From Augochlora pura (Eukaryota; Arthropoda; Insecta; Hymenoptera; Halictidae): 64,000 bases of DNA. Every line of letters starts with the position of its first letter. Position 1 is the first letter of the stretch. Where the stretch lies: contig NC_135775.1 in the NCBI RefSeq assembly GCF_028453695.1, positions 8,758,046 through 8,822,045 of the forward strand, written 5' to 3'. Below, piece by piece: positions 62,538 through 64,000 of the stretch. Made by a program: the position numbers and the translations under genes. The notes under the pieces are model-generated. The model worked only from the letters and a program-made list of their open reading frames with translations. It was not told the origin of the DNA and made no database searches.

Positions 62538-63889
62538 TTAACGATTTCCCTTGCAGCTGCGTTCGTGGACGCTTACGCGATCAGGATTAAACGTCCTTCC
62601 GCAATTCTTGCAGGGGACCAATTGGTTTAAGTGTGATTTCCAGCTGGCCTCGGCCATTGCCGTCACGTCTACTACCGCATTTCCAGTTTGCGGATCACCT
62701 GTGCACACCAAATGTTTAATGTAGTATACATTTACCTAAGTTAACTTTTATACAATGTGCGTAAATACAAGCTTAAATAAGAAAGATTATGTTATGTACC
62801 AATTTTTATAAATCACTCTTAAAAAATCTAGATATAAATATACATCCCCTATCGAGTTATCATACATTCTCATCGCCATTTAAGTTCCATAGCCTACTAT
62901 AAAGAGCATTCGAGACTGTTTTAGGTACTTGATAAAGCACGGCACCGCCGCTTCCGGTTTTCAGCACGGCTACCTCCTGATCGATATAATCACAGTGACC
63001 TTAAGTTCATTGGTTGACCGCGGTGCCACGCGACTAATGTTTAACTCATTTGTTACGGCTCCGATGTGAAAAAGTAGAAAACGTAACGAAACATCGTACT
63101 TAATGTTTCCAAGAAAAAACTGTGTCAAACAAAAGTTATTTCGGAGAATCGATCATCGGGGTTGTTCAACTCTAACATCAATTAAGTCGTTCCGCCGAGA
63201 TTGACTGTAGCCCGAACAAAGGGGGACTTGTGAAACTTGAAGAACAACTACGGATCCGAAATCTTCATCTACTTCATTTTTAACACTTTGCCGACCGGCA
63301 GCCTATAAATTGGCTTTCTCCCCCGCTGCTGACCCGTGAATTTGTTGTTACAGTAACCAATAATTTGTTATCTATTATTGAGATAAAAGTATTAATATTA
63401 TTATATAATTTTTTAAGTACAAATAAAGTAAATGAAGCAGATAAAATAAATACCGTGCTAATGTTATGAAGATATAGAAATGTTTAATTACCCTATAATA
63501 ATTGAATTTTCCTATAATAAATGTTCACAGCCGAATGACCGGTCGATAAAGTGTTAAGTGTACAATGAATTCTTTTCTTTTTATCTACGCTGCTAGTAAG
63601 TTTATTACATGCTCCTAACAATTTTGAGGATTATCAAAATTTTAGATGATCTATTGAATAGAATATAGAATGCAGATATTTAGCAAAGGTTCTTCGACTA
63701 ACAAAGGTCATCGAACTTACTAGTATAGATCACTTCCGGTTTCTGCGGCTCTTTCCTTCTCCGATCAGGCGGTAATTTGTCGTTCTCTGCATGCCACTTT
63801 TTCAAACATTGCGGCTCATGAATAGCCAAACTGCTCGATCCGAAGTCTCTGCCACATATGTAGCAAGTGATCGTCTTCTTCTGTTGATC
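62538..63889 (-). CDS. ZNF474: C2HC zinc-finger protein, ZNF474-like (3' part; continues past window)
   Basis: Two exons: 63889-63721 and 62698-62538 (TAA 62540-62538), joined in phase, 108 residues. Each exon holds one C2HC finger: CYICGRDF...IHEPQC followed by LKKWHAENDKLPPDRRRKE in the first, and CKNCGRTFNPDRVSVHERSC in the second, both C-x2-C-x11-H-x3-C. This pairing, and the HEPQCLKKWH stretch, matches ZNF474 and the related ZC2HC1 family; these are mostly testis/cilium-associated proteins of unclear biochemical role. The upstream exon(s) with the start codon must lie beyond 64000. An AATAAA (minus) at 62264-62259 fits a 275-base 3' UTR. Its 3' end faces the eEF2 promoter about 1.1 kb away, same strand. 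The assignment to ZNF474 rather than ZC2HC1 rests on the finger-flanking motif only. Confidence 0.82.
63280..63557. mobile_element. TTAA-flanked MITE in the zinc-finger gene intron
   Basis: Left TTAACACTTTGCCGACCGG, right inverted TTAACACTTTATCGACCGG, two mismatches in 19. It lies between the two exons of the ZNF474-like gene; body AT-rich, no ORF. Confidence 0.72.
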
Positions 63890-64000
63890 CTAAAACCAAT
63901 CGTCTTCTGCTGTTTACCCCCCAAATGACAAAAACACCGAAGACACAAACAGCAAATTTTTATTGACAATACCATTTGATCGCACAAAATTCATTCACCG

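Overview
The window is nuclear DNA of an animal, most likely an insect and probably a hymenopteran such as a bee. Protein-coding genes are split by introns with GT-AG ends, the intergenic DNA is AT-rich, and there are many short TTAA-flanked transposon remnants. The insect/bee assignment is an inference from gene content and repeat style; no species can be named from sequence alone.

Layout. (1) 4.0-29.8 kb, plus strand: the 3' part of a large gene with SH3 and SAM domains of the SASH/SLY adaptor family. Ten coding exons were joined, all phase-consistent, giving 737 residues and a stop at 29779-29781; the 5' end is not seen and probably lies before the window. (2) 29.8-51.7 kb: no convincing protein gene. 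The first ~6.7 kb may be a long 3' UTR. 41.0-47.3 kb is a cluster of small DNA transposons: a deleted Tc1-like element with precise 77-bp inverted ends and a transposase remnant, plus six or more TTAA-flanked MITEs, some apparently nested. (3) 51.8-64 kb: a compact set of housekeeping genes. OST4 (34 residues) and PRRC1 (371 residues) are on plus. eEF2 (844 residues, 14 coding exons) is on minus, tail to tail with PRRC1. The 3' end of a C2HC zinc-finger gene resembling ZNF474 is on minus, upstream of eEF2.

Most notable observation: six eEF2 introns appear to carry snoRNAs on the coding strand, four box C/D and two box H/ACA. Two of the C/D candidates carry the same antisense element to 18S rRNA (ACAGGTCTGT), and a third has 10 nt complementary to another 18S site. 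With a TCT-type initiator proposed for eEF2, this makes the locus a joint source of a translation factor and rRNA-modification guides, acting with OST4 (N-glycosylation) in a translation/secretion-flavoured neighbourhood. I found no evidence of a wholly new biological system; the snoRNA set and the MITE cluster deserve follow-up first.
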